Assembly: GCF_008807375.1 (NCBI RefSeq)
Contig: NZ_CP043311.1
Coordinates: 4,630,001-4,694,000, forward strand
DNA: 64,000 bases
Source: Pseudomonas lalkuanensis
Lineage (GTDB): Bacteria > Pseudomonadota > Gammaproteobacteria > Pseudomonadales > Pseudomonadaceae
Reading direction: 5' to 3'
Shown here: one piece after another, positions 55,314-64,000 of the stretch
Numbering within the stretch: position 1 is the first letter of the stretch
Layout of the letters: every line of letters starts with the position of its first letter
The notes under the pieces: model-generated
What the model was told of the DNA's origin: nothing
The model's database searches: none
The model's input: the letters and a program-made list of their open reading frames with translations, nothing else
Program-made: the position numbers and the translations under genes

Positions 55314-56369
55314 TTAGAAGAGGCTGAGCTGCTCGATTGCGCCACGCAGGTCCTGCAAACGCACCCCCACCCCGATCAGCCGCACCGGCTTGTCGCCACG
55401 GGCGAACGCCGCGCTGAGCAACTGTCGGTAACTGTCCAGGTCGCGGCGGGCACCGGCCTGTTCCAGGGTGGTCTGGGTGAAGTCGTGGAACTTCAGCTTC
55501 ACGAAGGGTTTGTCCGGCTTGTAGCTGCTGTCCAGCCGCGCCATGCGCCCACGCAGCTCATCCAGCAGCACCGGCAGCTGTTCCAGGCAGGCATCGAGGT
55601 TAGGCAAGTCCTGGTCGTAGGTGTTTTCCACGCTGATGGACTGCCGCCGGCTGTCCACCTGCACGATGCGGTCATCCTGGCCACGGGCCAGGTTATAGAG
55701 CCGCTCGCCGAAGCTGCCGAACTCCCGCGCCAGCGCCAGCTTGTTCCAGTCGCGCAGGTCGGCGCAGGTGCGTATGCCGAGGCGCGCCATCTTCTCCGCC
55801 GTCACCTTGCCCACGCCATGCAGCTTGCTCACCGGCAGTGCGGCGACGAACTCATCCACCTGGTCCGGCGTGACCACGAACATCCCGTCAGGCTTGCGCC
55901 AGTCGCTGGCGATCTTGGCGATGAACTTGTTCGGTGCCACCCCGGCAGACACCGTGATATGCAATTCGGAGGCGACGCGCCGGCGAATCTCCTGGGCGAT
56001 GCGCGTGGCGCTGCCGTTGAAATGCGGGCTGTCGGAAACGTCCAGGTAGGCCTCATCCAGGGACAGCGGCTCGATGATCTCGGTGTAGTCGCGGAATATC
56101 TGATGGATCTGCCGCGACACCGCCTTGTACACGTCCATGCGCGGGCGAACGATGGTCAGGTCCGGACAAAGCTTGACCGCCGTGCGCATCGGCATCGCCG
56201 AGCGCACACCGTAGGCGCGAGCATCGTAGTTGCACGTCGCCACGACCCCACGCTTGTCCGGCGAGCCGCCAACCGCCAGGGGTCTACCCGCCAGCGACGG
56301 GTCGTCGCGCATCTCGATAGCGGCGTAGAAGCAGTCGCAGTCAATGTGGATGATCTTTCGTTGCGGCAT
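55314..56369 (-). CDS. dinB: DNA polymerase IV (DinB)
   Basis: A Y-family translesion polymerase of 351 aa. Catalytic acids are in HIDCDCFYAAIE and SLDEAYLDVS, the HhH region is LHGVGKVTAEKMARLGI, and the C-terminus carries the sliding-clamp motif QLSLF. It starts MPQRKIIHIDC. I could not find a good LexA box (CTG-N10-CAG) in the upstream 190 bases. Confidence 0.97.
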   Translation of the reverse strand: MPQRKIIHIDCDCFYAAIEMRDDPSLAGRPLAVGGSPDKRGVVATCNYDARAYGVRSAMPMRTAVKLCPDLTIVRPRMDVYKAVSRQIHQIFRDYTEIIEPLSLDEAYLDVSDSPHFNGSATRIAQEIRRRVASELHITVSAGVAPNKFIAKIASDWRKPDGMFVVTPDQVDEFVAALPVSKLHGVGKVTAEKMARLGIRTCADLRDWNKLALAREFGSFGERLYNLARGQDDRIVQVDSRRQSISVENTYDQDLPNLDACLEQLPVLLDELRGRMARLDSSYKPDKPFVKLKFHDFTQTTLEQAGARRDLDSYRQLLSAAFARGDKPVRLIGVGVRLQDLRGAIEQLSLF

Positions 56370-56522
56370 GGTGGTCGGTGGTGCGAGGGCGGTTCGGATA
56401 GCAGGCGATGATAGCGCAGCCCGAGCCCTCTCCAGCCGCTCTAGCGCACGACTGAGCGGCGCCCCGACAGCTCACCCGATTGCTAAATATTTGAGGGAAA
56501 AAGAATTTTTCTGCGAAACCGT

Positions 56523-56550
56523 TTGACAGCCCCTCGCAGAACTGTAGAAT
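56523..56550 (+). promoter_or_regulatory. Strong rRNA-like promoter of first tRNA-fMet
   Basis: TTGACA (56523-56528) and TAGAAT (56545-56550) have 16-base spacing, preceded by an A/T-rich stretch resembling an UP element (56482-56515). The discriminator TGCCGC is GC-rich. The tRNA starts 7 bases past the -10 box, so transcription would begin at or within a few bases of the mature 5' end. Confidence 0.8.
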
Positions 56551-56556
56551 TGCCGC

Positions 56557-56633
<77 letters not shown>

Positions 56634-56639
56634 GTTTTC

Positions 56640-56670
56640 CAAAAGGCCACTCTTCGGAGTGGCCTTTTTC
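56640..56670 (+). terminator. Terminator of first tRNA-fMet unit
   Basis: AAAAGGCCACTC and GAGTGGCCTTTTT pair around a TTCG tetraloop, 8 bases after the tRNA. Confidence 0.92.
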
Positions 56671-56713
56671 GTTTGGGTCGAAATAAGTATTTGATTTAAA
56701 TGAAAGAAATCGT

Positions 56714-56741
56714 TTGACAGCCCTGCACAGAACTGTAGAAT
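56714..56741 (+). promoter_or_regulatory. Promoter of second tRNA-fMet
   Basis: TTGACA and TAGAAT are separated by 16 bases, preceded by an A/T-rich stretch (56682-56710). Geometry is identical to copy 1: the -10 box ends 7 bases before the tRNA. Confidence 0.8.
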
Positions 56742-56747
56742 TGCCGC

Positions 56748-56824
<77 letters not shown>

Positions 56825-56830
56825 GTTTCC

Positions 56831-56861
56831 AAAAAGGCCACTCTTCGGAGTGGCCTTTTTC
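56831..56861 (+). terminator. Terminator of second tRNA-fMet unit
   Basis: The same stem-loop as in copy 1 (GGCCACTC, TTCG loop, GAGTGGCC) followed by TTTTT. Confidence 0.92.
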
Positions 56862-56969
56862 GTTTCCAACTCCTTCCCCCGTCCGTCAAGGCTGCTCGTC
56901 AGCCCCCCATCCGGAAAACACCCGACTTCTATACTTCAAGCGCACCTGTCCACCTGGTGGAGGTTCGCC

Positions 56970-59375
56970 ATGTCCGGTTACTGCGCGTCCAGTGAGGAAG
57001 TCGAATACCTGAACCGCGCGCTGCGTACGCTGAGCGGTTGCAATCGAGCCCTGCTGCGCGCCGAAGACCCGTGTTTCCTGTTCAGGGAAATCTGCCGGGT
57101 GGTGGTGGAGGAAGGTGGCTATCGCATGGCTTGGGTCGGGCGCGCCGAACATGATGAAGCACAGTCGGTGACCCCTCTGGCCCATGTGGGACTGGATAAG
57201 GATTATGTCGACTCGCTTAACATCACCTGGGCCGATCGCGAGCGCGGACGCGGCACCACCGGCACCGCCATCCGCACCGGTGTCCCGACCATCACGCGCA
57301 ACATCCTTACAGACCCCAGGCTCAGCCCCTGGCGGGAGAGCGCCATCACCCACGGCATCACCTCGGTCCTGTCCCTGCCCCTGCGGGTAGACGGCGAGAT
57401 CTTCGGCGCCCTGGCCATCTGCGCCAGGGAGCCGGATGCCTTCGGCGAACGGGAGCTGGCACTGCTCAGTGAAGCCGCCGACGACATGGCCTTTGGCCTC
57501 CAGGCGCTGCGCATCAAGGCCCGGCGCCGGCAGGCCGAGCAGCAGGTGGAAGCCCTCAACCGTGCCCTGGCCACCCGGGTGGCGGTCAATCATGCGGTGA
57601 TCCACGCCACCAGCGAGATACCGCTGCTGACGGAAATCTGCCGGGTCCTGGTGGATGAATGCGGTTATCGCCAAGCCTGGGTCGACTACCGCCAGGACGA
57701 CCCGGTGCACCCATACAAGGTGATGGCCTGCAACGCGGCCAATGGCATCTGCCAGGGGTGGGGCGCGGGCGGCCATGACGGCAGTTTCCATGGCCAGCTG
57801 GAAACCACCCTGCAGGCGGGCGATCCGCTGGTATTGCGTGACCTGCTCAACGACGCGGAAGCCGCGCTCCATGAGGAAGCCCGCGAATATGGCTTCGCGT
57901 CGGCGCTGGCCCTGCCCCTCCAGGTGGAAGACACGCTCATCGGCATGCTGGTGATCATGGCCGAGCGCGCCGACGCATTCGATGAGAAGGAAGTTGAACT
58001 GCTGCTGGCCACGGCCCACGACCTGGGCTTCGGCATCACCACCCTGCGCACTCGTGCCCGCGCCGTGGAGGCCGAGGCGACCATCCGCCGCATGGCCTAT
58101 GAGGACGCCCTGACCGGCCTGCCCAACCGCGTGCGCCTGCACGAACTGCTCGATACCGCCATCGCCAATGCCCGCCAGGAGCGGCGCCCATTCGGACTGC
58201 TGCACCTGGAGATCGCCCGCAACCAGGAAATCAATGAAACCCTCGGCTATCGCGAAGGCGACCGCCTGCAGATCGAAATCGCCGCCCGCCTGAGACAGGC
58301 CGTGGGGGCGGAGCGCACGGTGGCGAGAATGGGCGAATGCGAATTCGCAGTGCTCATGCCCAATGGCGGCGCCGAGCACGCCTCGCAACTGGCCAAGCAG
58401 ATCCTCATGGCGCTCTACGACCCGGTTGAACTCTCCGGTCTCTATCTGGAGGCGCGGGCCAGCATCGGCATCGCCCTCTACCCCGGCCACGGCACGGCGC
58501 CGGAAGCCCTGATCCGCCGCTCCGGCAGCGCGATGGAACAGGCCAAGCGCTCCAACGCAGGCTTCGCGGTGTTCCAGGGCGGCCTCGACCAGGAATGCGC
58601 CCAGCACCTGACACTGATGGGCGACCTGCGCCGCGCCATCGACCGCAACGAACTGCTGCTCTACTATCAGCCCAAGGTAGAGATCGCCAGCAACCGCGTG
58701 TGCGGCACCGAAGCCCTGGTGCGCTGGCGCCACCCCCAGCACGGCATGCTGCCGCCCGACGAGTTCGTGCGCCTCGCCGAGAACACCGGCCTCATCACCC
58801 CGTTGACCCTGTGGGTGCTGGATACCGCGCTGGGCCAGCGCTACGCCTGGCATGAAGAGGGGGATGAGCGCCCCATTTCGGTCAATCTCTCCGCCCACGA
58901 CCTGCGCGACCCGCGGCTGCTGGAGCGCATCAGGGGCTCCTTCGCCACCTGGGGCGCCAAACCCCACTGGATCGAGTTCGAACTGACCGAAAGCGCGCTG
59001 ATGGAAGATCCGGTGGCCTCGCAGCAGACCCTCTCGGCACTCAAGGACCTGGATGCGCACCTGACCATCGACGACTTCGGTACCGGCTATTCGTCCCTGG
59101 CCTACCTGCAGAGGCTGCCGGTGGACTCGCTGAAGATCGACCAGTCCTTCGTCAGCGGCATGACCAGCAACCCGGGGTCGGCGAAGATCGTCCGCTCCAT
59201 CATCGAACTGGCCCACAACCTGGACCTGACGGTAGTGGCCGAAGGGGTGGAAGACCAGTTGACCTTCAACCAGCTCGGCCAATACGGCTGCGACATCGCC
59301 CAGGGCTACAAGATCAGCCAGCCGATCCCCGCCGAACAATTCCGCGATTGGGAGACCCGTTCGGTCTGGCACTGA
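56970..59375 (+). CDS. GAF-GAF-GGDEF-EAL protein (probable c-di-GMP phosphodiesterase)
   Basis: An 801-aa soluble protein with two GAF sensor domains (about 20-180 and 205-365), a GGDEF domain (about 380-540) and an EAL domain (about 555-795). The GGDEF active site is degenerate (MGECEF), so cyclase activity is unlikely. The EAL domain keeps catalytic signatures EALVRWRHP, NLSAHDL, ELTESALM, DDFGTGYSSL and VAEGVED, predicting c-di-GMP hydrolysis. The start has GGAGG 7 bases upstream. GAF ligands are unknown. It lies directly after the tRNA-fMet pair. Confidence 0.92.
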   Translation: MSGYCASSEEVEYLNRALRTLSGCNRALLRAEDPCFLFREICRVVVEEGGYRMAWVGRAEHDEAQSVTPLAHVGLDKDYVDSLNITWADRERGRGTTGTAIRTGVPTITRNILTDPRLSPWRESAITHGITSVLSLPLRVDGEIFGALAICAREPDAFGERELALLSEAADDMAFGLQALRIKARRRQAEQQVEALNRALATRVAVNHAVIHATSEIPLLTEICRVLVDECGYRQAWVDYRQDDPVHPYKVMACNAANGICQGWGAGGHDGSFHGQLETTLQAGDPLVLRDLLNDAEAALHEEAREYGFASALALPLQVEDTLIGMLVIMAERADAFDEKEVELLLATAHDLGFGITTLRTRARAVEAEATIRRMAYEDALTGLPNRVRLHELLDTAIANARQERRPFGLLHLEIARNQEINETLGYREGDRLQIEIAARLRQAVGAERTVARMGECEFAVLMPNGGAEHASQLAKQILMALYDPVELSGLYLEARASIGIALYPGHGTAPEALIRRSGSAMEQAKRSNAGFAVFQGGLDQECAQHLTLMGDLRRAIDRNELLLYYQPKVEIASNRVCGTEALVRWRHPQHGMLPPDEFVRLAENTGLITPLTLWVLDTALGQRYAWHEEGDERPISVNLSAHDLRDPRLLERIRGSFATWGAKPHWIEFELTESALMEDPVASQQTLSALKDLDAHLTIDDFGTGYSSLAYLQRLPVDSLKIDQSFVSGMTSNPGSAKIVRSIIELAHNLDLTVVAEGVEDQLTFNQLGQYGCDIAQGYKISQPIPAEQFRDWETRSVWH

Positions 59376-59589
59376 CCGGCGGGCCATCGCGCGGCAAATT
59401 GCCGCCCGCCCCTGACACCCCCTGGCTTCCCGCAGCGGCGGGACTCCGTGCTCGCCTAGACTTGCCGGTGCACCCGGCCGTTTCGCGCGCCAAACCATCG
59501 AAAGGCCGGCGAAGAAAAAGTTCTGCCAGACACTTGGAACTTGCTGTCGGCGCCCACACTCAGTGGCGCACATTGCCCAGAGGTGCTCG

Positions 59590-62235
59590 ATGCGCGCCAA
59601 CACCCCGCCAGTGGAAAAGCCGGCCAACGGCCAACTCAACGAAGAATCCGCCCAGATTCGCTGGCTCGACAGCCTCACGGCCTACCGGCAGTGGATCGTC
59701 ATCGCCTTCACCCTTCTGGTGTTCATCCTCGGCCTGTTGGCCTGCTGGCACCTGTTGCGGGAACTCGACCCCGACGCACTGCGCTCCGCCATTGCCGACG
59801 TACCCGGCACCAGCCTGCTGCTGGCCCTGGGTGCCACCGCAGTCAGCTTCATCGCCTACGTCGGCTACGAATGGTCCGGCTGCCGCTTCGCCGGGGTGCA
59901 CCTGCCCTTGCAGCGCATGGCGCTGGGCAGCTTCTGCGCATCAGGCGTGGGCAACGCCGTCGGACTGTCGATGCTCACCGGAGGCTCCGTGCGTTTCCGC
60001 CTTTACGGACGCGATAACCTCGGCGCCGGCGACATCGCCCGCATCACCTTGTTCGCCAGCCTGGCCCTGGGCTCGGCGCTCCCGCCACTGGCGGCGTTGG
60101 CGGCCCTGAGTGCCCCGGCCGCAGCCTCGATCGCCCTGGGCCTGCCGGAAAGCCTGGTGGTCTTCATGGCTCTGGGTGTGCTGCTGAGCGGTGCCGGGCT
60201 GATCTTCTGGATCTCGCGCCAGCGCGACCCCGAGCCGCCGGTGCCCGGCTGCATCGACATCCGCCTGGGCAACCGCAGCGTACGCCTGCCCGGCCTGCGC
60301 CTGTCGGCGCTGCAATTGCTGATCACAGTGGTGGATGTCTGCGCCGCCGCCTGCGTGCTCTACGTACTGCTGCCGGACGCGCCGCCGCTCGGCGCCTTCC
60401 TGCTGGTCTACATGCTGGCACTGGCCGCTGGCGTACTCAGCCATGTTCCAGGCGGGGTCGGTGTATTCGAAGCAGTCCTGCTGGCAGCCTTCGCCGGCCA
60501 GCTGGGCGCTGCCCCCCTGGCGGCGGCCCTGCTGCTCTACCGCCTGATCTACGTCGGCCTGCCGCTGGTGCTGGCCTGTCTGCTGTTGCTGGCCAATGAG
60601 GCGCAGCGACTGTTCCCCGCCGGCCGCCAGGCGTTGCGCGCCGCCTCCGGCCTGGCCGCGCCGGTGCTGTCGCTGCTGGTGTTCCTGTCCGGCGTGGTGC
60701 TGCTGTTCTCCGGCGTCACCCCGGCGGTGGACACCCGCCTGGAACACCTGAGCTTCCTGATTCCCCATCGCCTGATCGACGCCTCGCACCTGGCCGCCAG
60801 CCTGGTCGGAGTGCTCTGCCTGCTGCTGGCCCACGGCTTGCGCCATCGCCTGTCGGCCGCCTGGGCGCTGACCGTGGTGCTGCTGCTGACCGGCGCCGGT
60901 CTGTCCCTGCTCAAGGGCTTCGACTGGGAAGAAGCCAGCTTGCTGAGCGTGACCGCCGTGCTGCTGGCGATTTTCCGTGCGGCGTTCTATCGCCCCAGCC
61001 GCCTGCTGGAGATGCCCTTCTCGCCGATCAACCTGGCGGCCAGCGCCTGCGTGCTGATCGCGGCCCTCTGGCTGATGTTCTTCGCCTTTCAGGACGTTCC
61101 CTACGAGCATGAACTCTGGTGGCAATTCGCGGTGGACGGCGACGCGCCGCGCGCCCTGCGCGCCTCTCTGGCCAGCGGTCTGCTGCTGGCCGGTATCGCC
61201 CTGGCCTGGTTGCTGCGCCCGGTGCCGCCGACCATCCACGAGCCGACCGATGAAGAACTGCAGCGTGCCGCCGAGGTGATCCGCAGTTCCGACCAGCCCG
61301 ATGGCGGCCTGGTGCTGACCGGCGACAAGGCCTTGCTCTTCCACCCCCTGGGCGACGCCTTCCTCATGTATGCCCGCCGTGGCCGCAGCCTGGTGGCGCT
61401 GTTCGACCCCATCGGCCCGGCCCACCGCCGCGCCGAGCTGATCTGGCAGTTCCGCGACCTCTGCGATCATCACCACGCCCGGCCCGTGTTCTACCAGGTA
61501 CGTGCCGAGAACCTGCCCTATTACATGGATATCGGCCTGTCCGCCCTGAAGCTGGGCGAGGAAGCACGGGTCGACCTGCCCCGCTTCGACCTCGACGCCA
61601 AGAACAAGGCCATGAAGGACCTGCGTTACACCTTGAGCCGTGGCCAGCGCGACGGGCTCAGCCTGCAGATCCATGAAGTCGGAACCGCGCCCCTGGATCA
61701 GTTGCAGGCCATTTCCGACGCCTGGATGCAGGGCAAGCAGGCGCGGGAGAAAGGCTTCTCCCTCGGCCGCTTCGACCCGGATTACCTGAAGCATTTCCGC
61801 ATCGCCACCATCCAGTTCGAAGGCAAGCCGGTGGCCTTCGCCAACCTGCTGGAAACCGAAGGCAATACGCTGTCGAGCATCGACCTGATGCGTGTGCATC
61901 CTCACGCGCCGAAGCTGACCATGGAATTCCTGATGCTCAGCCTGCTGCTGCACTACAAGGAACGCGGCCATGCCCGGTTCAGCCTGGGCATGGTGCCTCT
62001 CGCGGGCCTGCAGCCCCGTCGTGGCGCCCCCCTGACCCAACGCCTCGGCGCACTGGTGTTCCGCCGCGGCGAGCAGTTCTATAACTTCCAGGGACTGCGC
62101 CGCTTCAAGGAGAAATTCCAGCCCGAGTGGGAACCGCGCTACATGGCCGTGCCCGCCGGCCTCGACCCGCTGGTGGCGCTGGCCGACACCGCCGCGCTGA
62201 TCGCCGGCGGCTTCACCGGCCTGGTCAAACGCTGA
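59590..62235 (+). CDS. mprF: MprF-type aminoacyl-phosphatidylglycerol synthase/flippase
   Basis: An 881-aa protein identical in length to the P. aeruginosa alanyl-phosphatidylglycerol synthase. It has a large N-terminal membrane flippase domain with about 12-14 hydrophobic helices (about 30-540) and a C-terminal cytosolic GNAT-like synthase domain (about 560-875; DKALLFHPLGDAFLMYARRG, TMEFLMLSLLLHYKERG, FSLGMVPLAGL). It transfers an amino acid from tRNA to phosphatidylglycerol, lowering negative surface charge and giving resistance to cationic peptides and acid. Alanine versus lysine specificity is inferred from the P. aeruginosa orthologue. A virJ-like gene follows after 7 bases. Confidence 0.95.
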   Translation: MRANTPPVEKPANGQLNEESAQIRWLDSLTAYRQWIVIAFTLLVFILGLLACWHLLRELDPDALRSAIADVPGTSLLLALGATAVSFIAYVGYEWSGCRFAGVHLPLQRMALGSFCASGVGNAVGLSMLTGGSVRFRLYGRDNLGAGDIARITLFASLALGSALPPLAALAALSAPAAASIALGLPESLVVFMALGVLLSGAGLIFWISRQRDPEPPVPGCIDIRLGNRSVRLPGLRLSALQLLITVVDVCAAACVLYVLLPDAPPLGAFLLVYMLALAAGVLSHVPGGVGVFEAVLLAAFAGQLGAAPLAAALLLYRLIYVGLPLVLACLLLLANEAQRLFPAGRQALRAASGLAAPVLSLLVFLSGVVLLFSGVTPAVDTRLEHLSFLIPHRLIDASHLAASLVGVLCLLLAHGLRHRLSAAWALTVVLLLTGAGLSLLKGFDWEEASLLSVTAVLLAIFRAAFYRPSRLLEMPFSPINLAASACVLIAALWLMFFAFQDVPYEHELWWQFAVDGDAPRALRASLASGLLLAGIALAWLLRPVPPTIHEPTDEELQRAAEVIRSSDQPDGGLVLTGDKALLFHPLGDAFLMYARRGRSLVALFDPIGPAHRRAELIWQFRDLCDHHHARPVFYQVRAENLPYYMDIGLSALKLGEEARVDLPRFDLDAKNKAMKDLRYTLSRGQRDGLSLQIHEVGTAPLDQLQAISDAWMQGKQAREKGFSLGRFDPDYLKHFRIATIQFEGKPVAFANLLETEGNTLSSIDLMRVHPHAPKLTMEFLMLSLLLHYKERGHARFSLGMVPLAGLQPRRGAPLTQRLGALVFRRGEQFYNFQGLRRFKEKFQPEWEPRYMAVPAGLDPLVALADTAALIAGGFTGLVKR

Positions 62236-62242
62236 GGTGCAC

Positions 62243-63514
62243 ATGCTCAAACGCAACTGGCGACACCTGCTGCTGATCCTGATCGTCCTGCTGGTGGGCA
62301 CCATCCTGCTGTTCTGGAGCCGTCCCACGCCCCAGGCGAAGCTGCACCACCTGAAGGCTTCCGACGGCAGCCCCATGACCCTCGCCAACCCCGCCGGAGC
62401 CGTCCAACGCCGCGTGCTGCTGATGGCCAACGGCGACCAGCGACTGGCCGACGCCGACCTCCTGGCCCTGGCCCGCAGCAGCAATGCCCGCCTGCTACAG
62501 CTGGACCTCCCGGCCTCGGACTGCGCGGCACAACAGGAACGCCTGCAGCAGGCCCGCGAGACCCTGGAAGGCGAACCGTCGCTGGTGGCGGGTATCGGCG
62601 CCGGGGCCTCCTTCGCCTGGCGCTGGTTGGCCGGGCAAGGCAGCGACAACGCCCAGGCCCTGTCCATCGACTTCAGCCTGGACACCCCGGATTGCCCAGC
62701 CGCCCTGCCGCAAAAGGCGCCCCACGGACATTGGCTGGCCGCCTGGAACGACAATCCGGACGACCCAAGCGCCGCCTTCGCGCGCAATCAACCCAATGCC
62801 GAAACCCTGATCAGCGACTACGACACCCGCCTGACGCAACTGCTGCGGCAACGCCTGCAGAGCCTGCTGCAGGACCAGGGCGAGCCGCTGCCGGTGGTGG
62901 AAGTACCCGCCACCCGGCCCACTGGGACCGTCACTCTGTTCTATTCCGGCGATGGCGGCTGGCGTGATCTGGACCGCGCGGTGGCCGACGAGATGGCCAA
63001 GCGCGACTACCCGGTGGTGGGCATCGACGCACTGCGTTACTTCTGGCAGCACAAGAGCCCCGAACAGGGCGCCGCCGACCTCAGCCGGCTGATGAAGGAG
63101 TACCGCGGAAAATGGGGCGCCAAGCGTTTCGTGCTGGCGGGCTACTCCTTCGGCGCCGACGTGCTGCCGGCGCTCTATAACCGGCTGCCGAAGGCCGACC
63201 AGGACCAGGTGGACGCCATTCTCCTGCTGGCGCTCGCCCGCAGTGGCAGCTTCGAGATCGAGGTACAGGGCTGGCTCGGCAAGGCCGGCCAGGAAGCCGC
63301 CACCGGTCCGGAACTGGAAAAGCTGCCGGCAAGCAAGGTGCTTTGCGTGTTCGGCAAGGAAGAGGTCAGCGAAAGCGGCTGCACCCAGCCGGGCGCCGTC
63401 GGGGAAAACCTCGAACTGCCGGGCGGACACCATTACGACGAAAACTACCCGGCATTGGCGGAGAAACTGCTGGCAGCGGTTGCGAAACGCCAGGAGTCCG
63501 TTGCCAAGGATTGA
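62243..63514 (+). CDS. VirJ/AcvB-family periplasmic alpha/beta hydrolase
   Basis: A 423-aa protein with an N-terminal anchor/signal (HLLLILIVLLVGTILLFW). The N-terminal half is divergent; the C-terminal half is a hydrolase with TLFYSGDGGWRDLD, a nucleophile elbow GYSFGAD and a late His in GGHHYDENYP. In P. aeruginosa the neighbour of mprF was shown to hydrolyse alanyl-phosphatidylglycerol, so the pair can add and remove the lipid modification. The ATG at 62243 is preferred over a GTG two codons upstream; it has GAGG 5 bases upstream and is 7 bases after mprF. Confidence 0.93.
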   Translation: MLKRNWRHLLLILIVLLVGTILLFWSRPTPQAKLHHLKASDGSPMTLANPAGAVQRRVLLMANGDQRLADADLLALARSSNARLLQLDLPASDCAAQQERLQQARETLEGEPSLVAGIGAGASFAWRWLAGQGSDNAQALSIDFSLDTPDCPAALPQKAPHGHWLAAWNDNPDDPSAAFARNQPNAETLISDYDTRLTQLLRQRLQSLLQDQGEPLPVVEVPATRPTGTVTLFYSGDGGWRDLDRAVADEMAKRDYPVVGIDALRYFWQHKSPEQGAADLSRLMKEYRGKWGAKRFVLAGYSFGADVLPALYNRLPKADQDQVDAILLLALARSGSFEIEVQGWLGKAGQEAATGPELEKLPASKVLCVFGKEEVSESGCTQPGAVGENLELPGGHHYDENYPALAEKLLAAVAKRQESVAKD

Positions 63515-63592
63515 TCCAGGTTCAGATTCGCTTAAGGCAACCCGGTTATCCTGCCCGACCGTTTCGCCTTAAGACGAGAAAGAGGTACCGTG

Positions 63593-64000
63593 ATGAGTCT
63601 CAAGAACGCGCCTTCCCGCTATGGGAGCCTGTCCATCGCCCTGCACTGGCTGATGCTGGTACTGATCGCAGCCGTCTACGCCTGCATCGAACTCAAGGGC
63701 AACTTTCCCAAAGGCAGCGAAACCCGCGACCTGCTCAAGCAATGGCATTTCATGCTGGGCATGGCGGTGTTCTTCCTGGTCTGGCTGCGCCTGATCGGCC
63801 GCATGATCTCCCCCACCCCGACCATTCAGCCCGCCCCGGCGAGCTGGCAGAACGCTGTCTCCAAGCTCATGCACCTGGCGCTCTACGCCCTGATGATCGG
63901 CACGCCCCTGGCCGGCTGGCTGATCCTCAGCGCCGCCGGCAAGACCGTTCCCTTCTTCGGCCTGGAACTGCCAGGGCTGATCGGCCCTAACAAGGAACTG
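63593..64000 (+). CDS. Cytochrome b561, 5' part (runs off the window)
   Basis: The first 136 codons of a b561-type diheme membrane protein. It starts MSLKNAPSRYGSLSIALHWLM with AGAGG 7 bases upstream. Visible helices are at about 14-32 (IALHWLMLVLIAAVYACIEL), 48-70 (WHFMLGMAVFFLVWLRLIGR) and 92-115 (LMHLALYALMIGTPLAGWLI). Candidate heme histidines are His in ALHW, QWHF and LMHL. It would pass electrons from quinol in the inner membrane. The 3' end is outside the window. Confidence 0.9.
   Translation, partial: MSLKNAPSRYGSLSIALHWLMLVLIAAVYACIELKGNFPKGSETRDLLKQWHFMLGMAVFFLVWLRLIGRMISPTPTIQPAPASWQNAVSKLMHLALYALMIGTPLAGWLILSAAGKTVPFFGLELPGLIGPNKEL

Noticed and set aside
56370..56530. Possible LexA box upstream of dinB
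   Set aside because: The nearest CTG...CAG pair is separated by 13 rather than 10 bases and lies about 145 bases from the start, inside the tRNA promoter region.
56886..59678. 930-aa minus-strand open frame
   Set aside because: Antisense of the GAF-GGDEF-EAL gene; no recognisable domain and implausible composition.
59941..62787. 948-aa minus-strand open frame
   Set aside because: Antisense shadow of mprF in a high-GC region; low-complexity Gln/Gly/Ala composition and no ribosome site.

Overview
This is a high-GC, densely coded chromosomal segment of a Pseudomonas, close to the P. aeruginosa lineage. Gene order supports this: bepA-nadA; queC/queE behind cpoB-pal-tolBARQ-ybgC; ruvBAC-yebC; aspS; dps; slyX-HIT-oprD; proS; acyP; yihY; wrbA; hda; purMN; mazG-relA-rlmD-cysM; gacS-ldhA; dinB; mprF-virJ. 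From memory this follows the P. aeruginosa PAO1 neighbourhood around PA0918-PA1005. Protein lengths and motifs agree with those families. The exact species cannot be fixed from the sequence alone.

Layout. 1-1410: 3' end of bepA, shared terminator, nadA. 1411-8806: accessory block between nadA and tRNA-Lys, with a 97-aa membrane protein, a NarL/FixJ-type regulator, a 1432-aa soluble HAMP-repeat hybrid kinase and a REC-HisKA_3 kinase; P. aeruginosa carries different genes here. 8886-21000: tRNA-Lys, preQ0 genes, the complete Tol-Pal operon, Holliday-junction genes, yebC and aspS, nearly all on the minus strand. 21201-32840: SDR, Dps, diguanylate cyclase, membrane-anchored cold-shock protein, slyX/HIT, OprD porin, thioesterase/proS, lipoprotein, acylphosphatase, TlpA, PilZ protein. 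32962-43682: small unknowns, YihY, ArsC/WrbA/DUF2069, Hda with a PerM-type permease and a CDP-alcohol transferase, purMN, DUF3108, Rof and DUF2058 proteins. 43704-50160: mazG, relA, rlmD, cysM, piuC. 50161-54320: a decayed response-regulator remnant, gacS, ldhA. 54356-64000: zinc-ribbon and META-domain proteins, a REPIN-like palindrome, dinB, two tandem initiator tRNA units, a GAF-GAF-GGDEF-EAL protein, mprF with its virJ-like partner, and the start of a cytochrome b561 gene.

Functional groups. ybgC-tolQRAB-pal-cpoB forms the envelope-constriction machine. ruvC-ruvA-ruvB resolves Holliday junctions. queE-queC makes preQ0. relA (ppGpp), mazG and the GC-rich tRNA promoters fit growth-rate control. 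mprF and its neighbour modify phosphatidylglycerol. Signalling genes are abundant: GacS, two further kinases, one regulator, two c-di-GMP enzymes and a PilZ protein.

The points most worth checking are the nadA-tRNA-Lys signalling block, the response-regulator remnant beside gacS, the duplicated fMet units whose promoters abut the mature tRNA, and the membrane-anchored cold-shock protein. No CRISPR array, insertion sequence, integrase or phage gene was seen.
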